From: Larix sibirica
Lineage: Eukaryota > Streptophyta > Pinopsida > Pinales > Pinaceae
DNA length: 36,608 nt
Direction of reading: 5' to 3'
Assembly: GCA_004151065.3 (NCBI GenBank)
Contig: NWUY0300046386.1
Location: forward strand, 81,878 to 118,485
The notes below the pieces were generated by a model. That model had not been told where the DNA came from. It searched no databases and saw only the letters and a program-made list of their open reading frames with translations. Each line of letters starts with the position of its first letter. Positions within the stretch are counted from its first letter, which is position 1. A program made the position numbers and the translations under genes. Positions 30,101-35,177 of this stretch are shown piece by piece.

Positions 30101-31711
30101 TTATCTTTTCATGATCAATCAGCTTCTGGGCAGCCTCATCAACTATTCATGGCTACTAGTCAGCAGCAACAACAGCCGAGATTAGTTTCAAGAGGCCTTG
30201 AAGATGGCAAGGCAAACACCAATGAAGGAAGCTGCAATAAAGGTGGACGCTTAGATGACATGAAAGTATCAGCTAAACATCAACTCTATCAACCATACTG
30301 GGAAGCACCAACGTACATTCAAGGCTCTCCAACAAATGGTACTTTTAGCTTAACACGCAATTGTAGTTCACCTCGAAATCTAATGGTCCCAAGTACTGAT
30401 GATGGAAGTTCCATTTCTTATGCTAATATATCCATCCCTGTCCAACAACCTAGCCAGAGTTCCAAGAAGATGGCTCGATCTAAGGCTGCTTCAAGTTCTA
30501 TTGTATCTTCAGCCCAAGCAGAATCGTCTGTGATTACCTTTGTAGATAGATCACCCCATGCAACCAACTTTAATGTTCCCCATGGGCAGGCTGTGTCTTT
30601 CCCAGGACAAGTCTTAGATGCTTCTAATCAGTATAGAAGGCAGGGGAATTCTCAGCAGTCTGCTCAAATGAAAGTTGCAGGACCACCATTATCTACCACA
30701 TCAGGAACTTCAACAATGCTAGCAGCCATGGCAAGAAATCAGGGACAATTGCCAAAGACTGAACACTCTGCATTGGATACAGTTCCAATCTCTTCAAGGG
30801 CCTCTCCTGCTCCATCCATCACTGGTTTTTCTAGTAGTATTCTATCTCATCCACCAGCTTCCAAATCGGGGGTTGCTACTTTGTCCAAAATTTCCTCTGC
30901 AAAAGATTCTTACTCCCACCAACAAAAAGCTTCATCGGTAGCTGCCCCAGAAAAAAAGACTTTACCTGCCATCGTACCAAATATGTCATCAATCTTGGGC
31001 CCCAGTCCTTTGTCTCAAAATCCGTCATCGATATCTATCACAGGACAGAAGAAGCCGCACCATAAGCAACAGCGAAAACAGCAATTGTTGCAGCCCTTAC
31101 CCCAGCAGTCTGCCCAGTCAATGGGCTCTACACAACAGCGGCAGCAACAGCAACAGCAACAGCAACAGCCTGTGGCACCTCAGCATTACAATTTTCAGCC
31201 GTTTCCTAACCAAAAACAAGCACACCAAGTAGAAAGACATCCATCGGCACAAACAGCACCTCAAAATCAAAAGCTTGGGGATATACAACAGCAACAGATC
31301 AAACATATTCAGGATCAAGAACTCCAGATTCAACAGTCACTCCTTAGACAGCAAAGTCCACAATCTGGGCAGGCATCATCTCAAAATCAGCAGTTTGAAA
31401 ATATGCAACAGAAGAATGTCATACATCTACAACAGCATCAAACATTTTCAACACCTTTTAGCATTGTAATGAACGGGAGTCTACCTTCAACTTTAACCTT
31501 AGGTACCAATGCAGGAAGTTCTCCTCGAAGTATAGTTTCTGATGGAACTGTGATATCTCAGAGCAGCATTTTAAGGCCTTCCACACCTGCTAATTTTACA
31601 TCAAGCACTAGTGTGCCATCCACTACTTCTCAAGGGATTGGTGCTTCTGGGTCTGTCCTTCAAAATAGTGAGTATGGGTCAACCAGGAACAGCCCTTTAA
31701 ATCGGCAGTAG
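2870..31711 (+). CDS. TIC: TIME FOR COFFEE (TIC) homologue, 14 coding exons
   Basis: TIC is a large nuclear plant protein without a known enzymatic domain. In Arabidopsis it sustains circadian amplitude and links the clock to metabolic, stress and jasmonate signalling. Joining the listed exons gives 5121 nt (1706 residues plus TAG), longer than Arabidopsis TIC (about 1550). Family landmarks occur in order: MERNREGRR start and acidic tract (exon 1), PRKLRTAMKKR (exons 2-3), EVEVAETLYDLA (exon 5), IDLMAPP across exons 7-8, GLPGGAPSLGYN (exons 10-11), KRCATHAYISRFIDFHEQ (about 697-714) with NPLWAAAYG and LYGAK (exon 12), and AAQYFNNTFYNPQLM (932-946). The C-terminal half is Gln/Ser-rich with a polyQ run near 1516-1527. 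Lys/Arg clusters fit nuclear location. All junctions are frame-consistent. Family assignment is strong; exact exon edges lack transcript support. Confidence 0.9.
3370..3463 (+). CDS. TIC: TIC exon 2
   Basis: 94 nt after acceptor TTGTTTCAG, donor ACAG|GTCTGC, exit phase 1. It continues the acidic tract, then an Ala-rich run and VPVPRKLRT, a conserved TIC block that is completed in exon 3. Confidence 0.85.
3608..3792 (+). CDS. TIC: TIC exon 3
   Basis: 185 nt, acceptor GGAATAG, donor ACG|GTCAGT, exit phase 0. The split codon gives Ala, then MKKRYQESPP. A basic SKKKQKQPSP segment is a likely nuclear localisation signal. Confidence 0.82.
3889..3933 (+). CDS. TIC: TIC exon 4 (microexon-like)
   Basis: Only 45 nt (15 codons, KPSNHSKPRAAKLAK), acceptor TCTTGCAG, donor AAG|GTATGC, phase 0 on both sides, so skipping it would keep the frame. 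It adds a basic patch. Confidence 0.78.
3934..4760 (+). other. TIC intron 4
   Basis: 827-bp AT-rich intron between GTATGC and TGCATGCAG. No transposon or internal gene is recognised. A minus-strand open frame at 4470-4727 has no protein-like features. Confidence 0.75.
4761..5049 (+). CDS. TIC: TIC exon 5
   Basis: 289 nt, exit phase 1, donor GGAG|GTATGA. It carries ISPSKQEVEVAETLYDLARM (about residues 212-231). The 'EIAEVLYGL'-like helix is one of the most conserved TIC motifs. A low-complexity Ala/Pro/Ser tract follows. Confidence 0.88.
5270..5738 (+). CDS. TIC: TIC exon 6, ending at a GC donor
   Basis: 469 nt after acceptor TGTTTGCAG. It starts APKKKRPHSSK, a strong basic nuclear localisation-type cluster, followed by Ser/Thr-rich disorder. 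The exon ends GAGAG|GCAAGT, exit phase 2. The nearby GT (GTTTAA at 5742) would lead to stops with either downstream acceptor, so the GC donor is required by the frame. Confidence 0.82.
5739..5846 (+). other. GC-AG intron with two in-frame acceptors
   Basis: The donor is AG|GCAAGT, the classic non-canonical GC donor context. Two acceptors 21 bp apart (after 5825 and after 5846) both keep the frame. The upstream one would add seven residues (SVIHIAH in frame). I chose the downstream acceptor; RNA data would decide. Confidence 0.7.
5847..5907 (+). CDS. TIC: TIC exon 7
   Basis: 61 nt, donor ATG|GTAAGC, exit phase 0. It encodes SVPSPLAEGDCTTKVEIDLM. The final IDLM joins APP of exon 8 to rebuild the family's IDLMAPPP motif, which confirms this junction. 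Confidence 0.83.
5908..6414 (+). other. TIC intron 7 with a decoy acceptor
   Basis: 507-bp intron. Besides the acceptor used at 6414 there is an upstream acceptor (TTTTACAG, ending 6269) that would give Ala-Pro followed by about 35 codons to a TAG. Both acceptors are preceded by nearly the same TTTATTTGCA-pyrimidine tract. Confidence 0.65.
6415..6489 (+). CDS. TIC: TIC exon 8
   Basis: 75 nt (25 codons), acceptor CTTAATAG, donor GAG|GTTTGT, phase 0 on both sides. It starts APPKSSEKTEEN, the equivalent of the APPP..SPER block in angiosperm TIC, here without the full SPERD signature. Confidence 0.8.
6715..7021 (+). CDS. TIC: TIC exon 9
   Basis: 307 nt after acceptor TTGGCAG, donor TCTG|GTAGGT, exit phase 1. 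It encodes a highly charged Glu/Lys/Asp region, probably helical or coiled, ending in EEAVEKVVEDSRDQKVDGS. Little primary conservation is expected here. Confidence 0.8.
7185..7296 (+). CDS. TIC: TIC exon 10
   Basis: 112 nt, acceptor TAAACAG, donor TTAGG|GTAATT, exit phase 2. It encodes LALLPSMITRAES and ends GLPGGAPSL, matching the family's W-P-G-G-L-P-P-x-G-Y motif once joined to exon 11. Confidence 0.83.
7402..7507 (+). CDS. TIC: TIC exon 11
   Basis: 106 nt, acceptor GTTGACAG, donor GCG|GTAACA, exit phase 0. The split codon plus TATAAC gives GYN, completing the GLPGGAPSLGYN block. It is followed by a 20.6-kb intron. Confidence 0.8.
7508..9300. other. Left part of intron 11, no recognised element
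   Basis: AT-rich sequence with short open frames on both strands (for example 8093-8296, 8827-9069, and minus 8504-8820). None shows a motif I can name. It may be old retroelement debris; I see no LTR, PBS or polypurine tract. Confidence 0.45.
9300..10379. other. Probable eroded gag/protease part of the gypsy fossil
   Basis: This stretch precedes the recognisable protease-to-RT linker, where gag and protease should lie. Only short open frames remain (for example 9322-9564) and no CCHC knuckle or DSGA active site is visible. The label is by position only. Confidence 0.3.
10694..10950 (+). repeat. Three tandem copies of an 86-bp unit
   Basis: The unit beginning GGAGCTGCATGAATCCTCCC starts at 10694, 10780 and 10866, an exact 86-bp period. 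Copies differ by a few bases (GTAAATGAGTCGG, GTAATTGAGCCAG, GTAATTGAGTCGG). The last is slightly truncated before GTCTCGAG. The 2004-bp duplicate begins inside the second copy, so two units recur at about 12784-12950. Confidence 0.9.
11143..11520 (-). mobile_element. Possible 5'-truncated non-LTR (LINE-like) insertion
   Basis: On the minus strand the block ends GGACATTAATAAAATTATC followed by (TTATC)n. An AATAAA-type end plus a short tandem-repeat tail resembles RTE-type plant LINEs. It interrupts the gypsy fossil upstream of RT. The left (tail) edge is clear; the right edge near 11520 is a guess and no target-site duplication was identified. A copy of the block recurs at 13147-13524 through the 2004-bp duplication. 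Confidence 0.4.
11690..12765 (+). pseudogene. gypsy reverse transcriptase and RNase H, copy 1
   Basis: One frame reads VVGWEIYSFLDGYS, then FEFYLDDWALFE (YLDD at 11959-11970), VPFGSLLEHIIFK, PSSTNL and KNLLK. It continues through HIDALNIIVEATL, IYFATQKLMPTGKN and EALGMVYTL into EYNFGVFL. These match, in order, RT fingers/palm, the thumb and RNase H of plant gypsy pol. Scattered TAG/TAA/TGA codons break it. The catalytic YLDD is retained, but the frame cannot make a protein. Confidence 0.85.
13694..14768 (+). pseudogene. gypsy reverse transcriptase and RNase H, copy 2
   Basis: Copy of the preceding RT/RNase H fossil, offset by exactly 2004 bp and with the same stop codons; YLDD falls at 13963-13974. 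Sharing every disabling mutation means this duplication is much younger than the death of the element, or is an assembly duplicate. Confidence 0.85.
14767..15030 (-). mobile_element. Second LINE-like tail inside the gypsy fossil
   Basis: The GATAAGATAATTTTATTAATG end seen at 11148 recurs at 14770, between the RNase H end (PSR) and the ALDHLSQ linker that would normally be contiguous. This indicates an insertion splitting pol. The same end is at 12766-12794, where it is cut by the N. The inserted part has no identifiable coding frame. Confidence 0.4.
15040..16330 (+). pseudogene. gypsy linker and integrase fossil with internal duplication
   Basis: The linker ALDHLSQIENEE is followed by EDVVYYLENDKIP (like the YADIVNYLVTGKIP segment). 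The integrase core begins at about 15438: DFV then P..LAKRIKPLHIIVAMEFLTNWMEAEVL, matching D-F-x-G-P...I-V-A-T-D-Y-x-T-K-W-x-E-A. The following 120-bp segment occurs twice (about 15552 and 15708). The integrase C-part FTPFNLVFGVEFVMP (16017-16061) matches TPF.LV.G.E.V.P. HFKNKV near 16240 may be the GPY/F-type tail. Many stops make it non-functional. Confidence 0.8.
15552..15830 (+). repeat. 156-bp diverged tandem duplication inside the integrase fossil
   Basis: Segments at 15552-15672 and 15708-15828 align at a 156-bp offset, sharing CCAA.TTGCTAAG.TTTAGCT, GATT..GTTG.CCATTG and GTTGATTACA.AATTG.TGAATGCTT. Both encode the same part of integrase. They are clearly diverged, so the duplication is old. 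Confidence 0.75.
16457..16785 (+). mobile_element. TRIM-like element (miniature LTR retrotransposon)
   Basis: Two direct repeats of 137 bp (16457-16593 and 16649-16785) flank a 55-bp interior. LTR2 runs TGTTGGAG...CCTTACA; LTR1 begins TATTGGAG. Directly after the CA of LTR1 comes TGGCATTAGAGCAC, a variant of the TGGTATCAGAGC tRNA-Met primer-binding site. Directly before LTR2 is a purine-rich GTTGGAGTGGGG. This is the complete TRIM layout. The LTRs differ at about 14 positions by eye, mostly C/T transitions, so the insertion is old. The flanking 5-mers (GTAAT and TTTAT) are not a clean target-site duplication. It inserted near the end of the gypsy fossil. Confidence 0.82.
16786..17372. other. 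Intron 11 stretch, nothing recognised
   Basis: AT-rich sequence with short minus-strand open frames lacking motifs. A polypurine-like run (GAGGTTGGGAAGG, near 16890) might be the tract of the gypsy fossil, but no LTR follows it. Confidence 0.4.
17373..18209 (+). pseudogene. Decayed unknown frame in repeat unit A (copy 1)
   Basis: An open frame at 17373-17639 (88 codons, containing EAFEEALEHKSSLHLVTTFP) is followed in other frames by coding-like segments. One is QWERALENTMNSFMVEKTSM near 17710. The open frame at 17943-18209 reads FGKLYMYNYFS, LGLYMEFREMRGKTFW and FFWLKKWWGTCELALEVRIN. The last segment is conserved in copy 2 at 21411-21641, which suggests a once-translated repeat protein. I do not recognise the family; a retroelement gag-like or accessory protein is likely from the context. 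Confidence 0.4.
17590..18591 (+). repeat. Repeat unit A, copy 1
   Basis: This block aligns with 21007-22019 at an offset of about 3417 bp. Shared stretches include GAGGATCTCCAGAAC, TTGCAAAAGGAG, AACAATACGTGAAG and ATTTCTTCACA, with substitutions and small indels. It ends in the module M sequence. The block belongs to a head-to-tail A-B-A'-B' arrangement. Confidence 0.8.
18369..18591 (+). repeat. Module M1, LTR-like
   Basis: It starts TGTAGGAAAATAGG and ends CTAAATAACA. It is homologous to M2 (20014-20260), M3 (21786-22019) and M4 (22083-22256). The TG...CA ends and the paired arrangement suggest LTRs, but no primer-binding site or polypurine tract is visible at any copy. Confidence 0.5.
18592..20013. 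other. Segment between M1 and M2
   Basis: AT-rich, with no recognisable coding frame apart from the SINE at 19530-19746. It is absent from the second A-B unit, where only about 63 bp separate M3 and M4. It is either the interior of an element bounded by M1 and M2 or a segment lost from the second unit. Confidence 0.5.
19512..19763 (-). mobile_element. tRNA-derived SINE with 17-bp target-site duplication
   Basis: A GC-rich 218-bp insert (19529-19746) is flanked by perfect 17-bp direct repeats CCAATATTTTGGCTTTT at 19512-19528 and 19747-19763. On the minus strand the head has an A-box-like ATAGACAAGTTGG (about 19724-19736), then, at normal tRNA spacing, the B-box-like GGGTTCAAACCT (19674-19685). 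The minus-strand 3' end is A-rich (GAAAGAAAAAG) against the duplication, as expected from LINE-mediated integration. Perfect duplications point to a relatively young insertion compared with its surroundings. Confidence 0.85.
20014..20260 (+). repeat. Module M2, LTR-like
   Basis: Begins TGTTAACGAAATAGG and shares GAAGGTGGAGA, AGAAAATATAAGA and TTAATGATAG with M1. It then shares the ACATCTCA...CATACAT and GGTGGTTTAAGCACCTAA segments. It is followed by unit B. Confidence 0.5.
20261..20995 (+). repeat. Repeat unit B, copy 1 (decayed charged coding-like sequence)
   Basis: Homologous to 22250-23040. The plus strand begins AEEDAKQKQAKEEELQEKFE, a Lys/Glu-rich coiled-coil-like stretch, before stops accumulate. 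The second copy keeps the same reading (AKQMQAEEEELQKKF). The remainder has no named motif. Probably part of the same old retroelement as unit A; family unknown. Confidence 0.6.
21007..22019 (+). repeat. Repeat unit A, copy 2, with module M3
   Basis: Second copy of unit A, beginning at GTTTCATCAACATGGGAGG directly after unit B copy 1, and ending in module M3 (21786-22019, TGTAAGAAAATAG...CTAAATAACA). It retains the LGLYMEFRGMRGKTFW and FFWLKKWWGTCELALEVRIN frame (21411-21641). Confidence 0.8.
22083..23040 (+). repeat. Module M4 and repeat unit B, copy 2
   Basis: M4 (22083-22256) is 5'-truncated relative to M2. Unit B copy 2 follows to about 23040, where it is interrupted by the LTR of the minus-strand element. 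The shared end of B (GAAGATTG.ACATG.A.CATAT.CCTTC) lies at 20970 and 22988. Confidence 0.75.
23053..23883 (-). repeat. 3' LTR of the minus-strand element
   Basis: It aligns along its length with 25721-26558. Shared segments include AGTCTATGGCA.GA, ACAACATGAAGCTTA, CCACTACTAACCATCTA, ACATCCTAAATTACA-like sequence and CTACAACGAAGGTG. Ends are TGATCC...AGATCA. Confidence 0.78.
24281..24661 (-). pseudogene. gag fragment of the minus-strand LTR element
   Basis: About 126 open codons. The segment KIAFTKLYKCTEALLWWKNL corresponds to the gag core motif A-x-x-x-L-x-G-x-A-x-x-W-W. It is followed by MTWNNYKLSLKI, TTQRMNYISELNHYI, and EAKLFTNFISKLIMPIQKEL, which resembles the F..GL...I...V end of the retrotransposon gag domain. 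Upstream a TAA interrupts the frame. No zinc knuckle follows within the open frame. It is a capsid-type fragment, not functional as it stands. Confidence 0.7.
25706..25717 (-). other. tRNA-Met primer-binding site
   Basis: The plus strand reads GCTCTGATACCA, i.e. TGGTATCAGAGC on the minus strand, a perfect match to the plant initiator tRNA-Met primer-binding sequence, three bases after the LTR end. Confidence 0.88.
25721..26558 (-). repeat. 5' LTR of the minus-strand element
   Basis: Partner of 23053-23883, with perfect short inverted ends TGATCC...GGATCA. It lies three bases from the primer-binding site. Confidence 0.78.
26559..28156. other. Right part of intron 11
   Basis: AT-rich sequence to the acceptor TTTATACAG at 28156. 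Minus-strand open frames at 26796-27107 (103 codons) and 27698-27953 have no motif I can identify. Probably old repeat debris and original intron sequence. Confidence 0.5.
28157..28603 (+). CDS. TIC: TIC exon 12, signature block
   Basis: 447 nt (residues about 685-833), acceptor TTATACAG, donor TTGCAG|GTAATT, phase 0 on both sides. It encodes WKRCATHAYISRFIDFHEQ, NPLWAAAYGNSTHLYGAK, the strongest family signature (angiosperm form KRCATHCYIARNI..HQQ..NPFWPAAAG..LFGAK). The second Cys of the angiosperm motif is Ala here. A Ser/Thr/Gln-rich tail follows. Confidence 0.92.
28952..29245 (+). CDS. TIC: TIC exon 13
   Basis: 294 nt (98 codons), acceptor TTTGTGCAG, donor CAACAG|GTACGT, phase 0 on both sides. 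It is Ser/Gly/Val-rich and ends with HPSFPISFSPGQVAPSTGH, matching the family's Q-I-S-F-A..-x-G-Q segment before the QAAQYFNN block. Confidence 0.88.
29384..31711 (+). CDS. TIC: TIC exon 14, large C-terminal exon
   Basis: 2328 nt including TAG at 31709-31711, acceptor GTCTTCCAG. It begins AAQYFNNTFYNPQLMQQ, a conserved TIC block, then a long Gln/Ser/Pro-rich disordered region. A polyQ run (CAG/CAA repeats at about 31137-31170) and several smaller Gln clusters occur. The mid-exon FSLTRNCSSPRNLMVPS and SSKKMARSKAASS segments add basic residues. The frame is fully open for 776 codons, strong evidence that the gene is functional. Low-complexity composition fits a scaffold or transcriptional co-regulator role; this last point is inference. 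Confidence 0.93.
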   Translation, partial: AAQYFNNTFYNPQLMQQPSNSQQPQQASSLTSGTSDNQKQQYQHFPSVCSFASLTSPQQISWPPFYNNQTLLASAPQQQQQLNGMENTATEAVSANEMKTSTTQRKIYSKSLSSVQVPTVNSSSSLLATGMPALPIRPQDLNLMAAFGGKQDGTMQQKTEMHAQSHHHSMSQLQQQQQQNHIVIPSLQMSLKDVDSHMSPSSSANRGPTSANVMGLPAGASVMAPQGHTSFHSIGSQHQLSFHDQSASGQPHQLFMATSQQQQQPRLVSRGLEDGKANTNEGSCNKGGRLDDMKVSAKHQLYQPYWEAPTYIQGSPTNGTFSLTRNCSSPRNLMVPSTDDGSSISYANISIPVQQPSQSSKKMARSKAASSSIVSSAQAESSVITFVDRSPHATNFNVPHGQAVSFPGQVLDASNQYRRQGNSQQSAQMKVAGPPLSTTSGTSTMLAAMARNQGQLPKTEHSALDTVPISSRASPAPSITGFSSSILSHPPASKSGVATLSKISSAKDSYSHQQKASSVAAPEKKTLPAIVPNMSSILGPSPLSQNPSSISITGQKKPHHKQQRKQQLLQPLPQQSAQSMGSTQQRQQQQQQQQQPVAPQHYNFQPFPNQKQAHQVERHPSAQTAPQNQKLGDIQQQQIKHIQDQELQIQQSLLRQQSPQSGQASSQNQQFENMQQKNVIHLQQHQTFSTPFSIVMNGSLPSTLTLGTNAGSSPRSIVSDGTVISQSSILRPSTPANFTSSTSVPSTTSQGIGASGSVLQNSEYGSTRNSPLNRQ

Positions 31712-33424
31712 ATCCATCCATTTTGAAAACAGGTTCATAATCATTGTCAAAATCTGCCACATTTGGAAATGTTAATGATGAGAAGTGAATTACAAGTAAC
31801 TGGGGTATTGGTTATGTGGTAGGCTGTTTAACTACAATGCTAACATCAAAGGACAGACACAGTTTTGAATTGAGGGGATTCTCTCCTGCAAGTTGCATCA
31901 GATGCCTCTAGCCAGGCTATTACTGGTGTTTTATTTCTGCCAGAAAGTGTCTTGTGAGAGTCCTCAGGATGCTGTTATCCTTTTAGCAACATTCTTCAAG
32001 AGTTCCTCCATTGATTGCAAACGGAGGGCAATGTGTCAAGAGACAGAATGTTATTGCGGGGGAAAACTATAAAAGGTCTTATTCTCTAATTCATACTAAT
32101 GTGCCTATTTAAGCTACAGCTTAGTAGCTGCTTGCTTGTATTGTGCCATGCAAATTTTTAACAAATTCTCCAAATGAATGCAACAATGGAGTTGATGCCC
32201 AGTTTGTTTAAGGATCTGTGCTGATGGTATATAAGCTATGCCTTTGTCTAGTGGCCTGCTAATCTTTTGCGGAACAGTGGGTCTGACTTGTCCAGCCTGT
32301 GACCATGAAAAATGAGCACATTCGTCACACATACTCTGTTTGGGGCATTCTGCCAGTTATAAAAGATGTGTTTTTGCATGCATTGTAAAATGATCTAAAC
32401 TTGAAAACTAAACAGAATGATCATGAGATATTTTCTCTTCCCTTCCAACAGGTAGTATTCAAAGATCATACTATTCTGAGTGGCTGCAGTGCTACCCATC
32501 CAATTAGGCATGCAAACAGAGGTTGGGTTATAATACTTGATAAACATGGAAAGCAGGCTCATCTGAGGCATCAGGCATGATTGTTAGGAGATTATTTTCT
32601 GCTAGTGACATCTTCTGGCTCCCATGATATATATATATGTGTTATCTTGTAAGTTCTTTCTGCAGACCGAATTGATTTTTTTTATGCTCCTCTATACATG
32701 GCATGCCTATTGGATTGTTCCATTTCAAGAACCAGATAAGAACCAGATTGTGTTCGGCAATATTTTTCTCACTGCAAAAGGATTCTATGCTAACAATACC
32801 ATGTTTGTACCAAGAAATCCATGTGCAAAACTTGGACCAATATGGGTATTTTCCAATGGCATTTTCCTTTTTGTCATGTTTAAAAAGTGAAGTTTATAGC
32901 TTTACAATTGGGATTGGATATTGTGCAGGATACTGCAAAACATCTCTGGTCAATTCTCTCCGGGTGAAAAGGAGTGTTATGTGATATTCCTTGATGTAAT
33001 TCGACATTTTGACATCCATGAATGGACCTGTAGACAAGACAACTTTAGAATGTAACTAGGAACAAGCTTATTTCCCACCCATCTTCTATCCTTTTGTTTT
33101 CTAGTTCATATTTATTCTTTTTCTCTACTCTGAAATTTCTTTAGACTCCCAGCAGACAAAACTTCAAAATGTTTACAATCTTCTGTAGAGCAATTGACTA
33201 TATGTTTCTGATTATGTGCTTATTTTCCTTGCATTCAACCAGAGCATGATTCTCCTAATGAACATGTCAATCTGTTGCAAAATTTGTACATGTTCTAACA
33301 TTCATAAATCATACCATCAGTTTGAAGAACACTAAAGCTAGTTTGTTTTTTTTGATTGTCCATTGCCTAGTCCTTGTATTCTGCCTTGTTCACCTAGACT
33401 TTTGGCATATTCCTCACAGTCAGT
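31712..33424 (+). other. TIC 3' UTR and near downstream region
   Basis: No protein-like frame. An acceptor-like CTTCCAACAG|GTAG near 32450 could indicate a 3' UTR intron. The polyadenylation site is not determined: no strong AATAAA is seen in the first few hundred bases. A short (AT)n microsatellite lies near 32625. Confidence 0.5.
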
Positions 33425-34540
33425 GGACATTTTTTACATGGTACTGGAATATGGGATCTAACCTATAGTTCAGAAAGTCCCTGAAATAAACTGAATCTGG
33501 ATATTTTTTTTAAAAGTAGGTTTGCATAAAGATGAAAGCAGATGAATCTTCAACCAGCTTTTTGTATTTAACAGGGATCAATTGAGAAACCTTTACTTGT
33601 TGAAACACTCTCATACTTGGCCACTTTCCTCCCTGGATGCAAGTATTTGTTTTGATGTCTAACAACTCAGAAAGCAAACTTGATGCTTCTGTTTTGCTGC
33701 ATATTTGCAAGGCTGGCATTCACTTGTAGGTACTTTTCGGATAATGCCTGAACATCACTTGAGGACATTCTCTACCATCTAGCTGATTTCTCCTCTGATA
33801 ATTGACACCTACTATGGTTTTTTGGACTAGCTCTGCAACCATAGATGAGATGCTTGGAAGGAGGATAGGAATCAGGACTGTCTATTGTTTGCAGCTATTG
33901 TTTCTAATAATGTTTTTACATGGTGTCTGTTTTCTTTTGCCCCCCAATTTTACATCTCCATCTAGCCATAATATGGATGCAGCCCTTTAGGCCCCCTGAT
34001 CCATCCAAATTCATATTTATTAGAGATTCAGCAGATCCCTGATACTCTGCACAATTTTTACAGGGTACTATAAATGAGATCTAATTTATACTCCTGAAAT
34101 TCAATGAAAAAAACTGAATCTGGATATTTTTTTTTAAAGTAGGTTTGCATAAAGATGAAAGCAGATGAATCTGCCACCAGCTTTTTGTATTTAACTGGAG
34201 TTAATTGAGAAACCTTTGCTGGATGAAACACTCTCATACTTGCCCACCTTCCTCCCTTGATGCAAGGAGGAATTGTTTAGTCTAACAGCTCTGAAAGAAA
34301 ATTTGGCGCTTCTGTTTCGGTGCATACTTGCAAGATTGGCAATCACTTGTAGGTACTTTTTGGATAATGCCTGAACATCACTTGAGGACATTCCTAACCA
34401 CTTGGCAGACTTCTCTGACAGTTGACAGCTAGGATGGCTTTTTGGACTAGCTCTGCAGCCATAGATCAGATATGTTTGGAAGGTGGATAGTAATCGGGAC
34501 TGTCCACTGTTTGCAGCTATGTTTCTAATAATGTTTTTAA
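33425..34540. repeat. Two direct copies of a ~490-bp unit, period about 622 bp
   Basis: 33425-33915 and 34045-34540 align along their length. Shared text includes ACTGAATCTGGATATTTTTTT, GGTTTGCATAAAGATGAAAG, GATAATGCCTGAACATCA and TTTCTAATAATGTTTTTA. The copies differ by substitutions and small indels. Each contains the minus-strand reading frame listed below. Confidence 0.88.
33545..33920 (-). pseudogene. Decayed paralogue of the 119-codon frame, left repeat copy
   Basis: Reading in the frame homologous to 34191-34550 gives SSDVQALSEKYLQV, then NRSIKFAF followed by a stop, and later KYESVSTSKGFSIDPC. A TAA follows the would-be ATG, one inserted base breaks the N-terminal part, and a TAG replaces the Leu codon after KW. 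The copy is dead. Confidence 0.6.
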
Positions 34541-34550
34541 ACGATCTCAT
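34191..34550 (-). CDS. Small hypothetical protein, 119 codons, right repeat copy
   Basis: Open minus-strand frame starting MRSFKNIIRNIAANSGQSRL and ending SKGFSINSS, with an in-frame stop 12 codons before the ATG. The N-terminus is Arg/Lys/Ser-rich and free of acidic residues, which would suit a mitochondrial presequence. The body contains SSDVQALSKKYLQVIANLA, likely helical. It has one decayed paralogue in the left copy of the repeat. No family is recognised. It may be a real small gene, a terminal exon of a minus-strand gene, or repeat-derived coding sequence. Confidence 0.35.
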   Translation of the reverse strand: MRSFKNIIRNIAANSGQSRLLSTFQTYLIYGCRASPKSHPSCQLSEKSAKWLGMSSSDVQALSKKYLQVIANLASMHRNRSAKFSFRAVRLNNSSLHQGRKVGKYESVSSSKGFSINSS

Positions 34551-35177
34551 TTCTCTGATAAGGGCTCTAGTTTGTGACGTATCTCATCAACATCAATATC
34601 TCGGTAAACTCAGGCTTCTAGACATTGAGGCTCAAGGTCCTTATCTAAGCCTTAGGGTGCTTTGATGATTGGTTGTGCGCTCTTTATTTTGGATTTTTGC
34701 AATACATGCCATCTCCTTCCTTTGCCAACAGAACTTGTTAAACATATTGAAATATAACATTATTAAAGGATGCACGATGAGCAGGTTCTGTAGAATGTAT
34801 ACAAGTTTTCAACTAATTCGACAAAATTAACAGCAATCTATTGAATAGCTATGAAAGTGGTCTCTTATCCCAAGGAGAAGCCTACCACGAGGCACTTTAA
34901 GACTTCTAAAATGTGCAAAATTTAGTCAAGTATTAGCCAACTTTAACCTTAGCATAAAACTGTAACTGATGCAGTCAAAATGGGAAAAATCTGTAAAGGA
35001 ACCGACCTTACTTGAGAAAGGTGTGTTATATAGCCCTGTTTAATTTGACCTTACTTGAGAGAGGTGTGTTATATATGCCTATTTAATCTTTATTAGTCAT
35101 TGCTTCTTTAGATTAGATTTCTATTTATATATAAAAATGCATCAGAAATGCCACATTAGGAACAACAGAATTTGCTT
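34551..35177. other. Intergenic, a short repeat only
   Basis: No coding frame. GACCTTACTTGAGA.AG.TGTGTTATATA occurs twice (about 35004 and 35048), a small direct repeat of period about 44. Confidence 0.5.
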
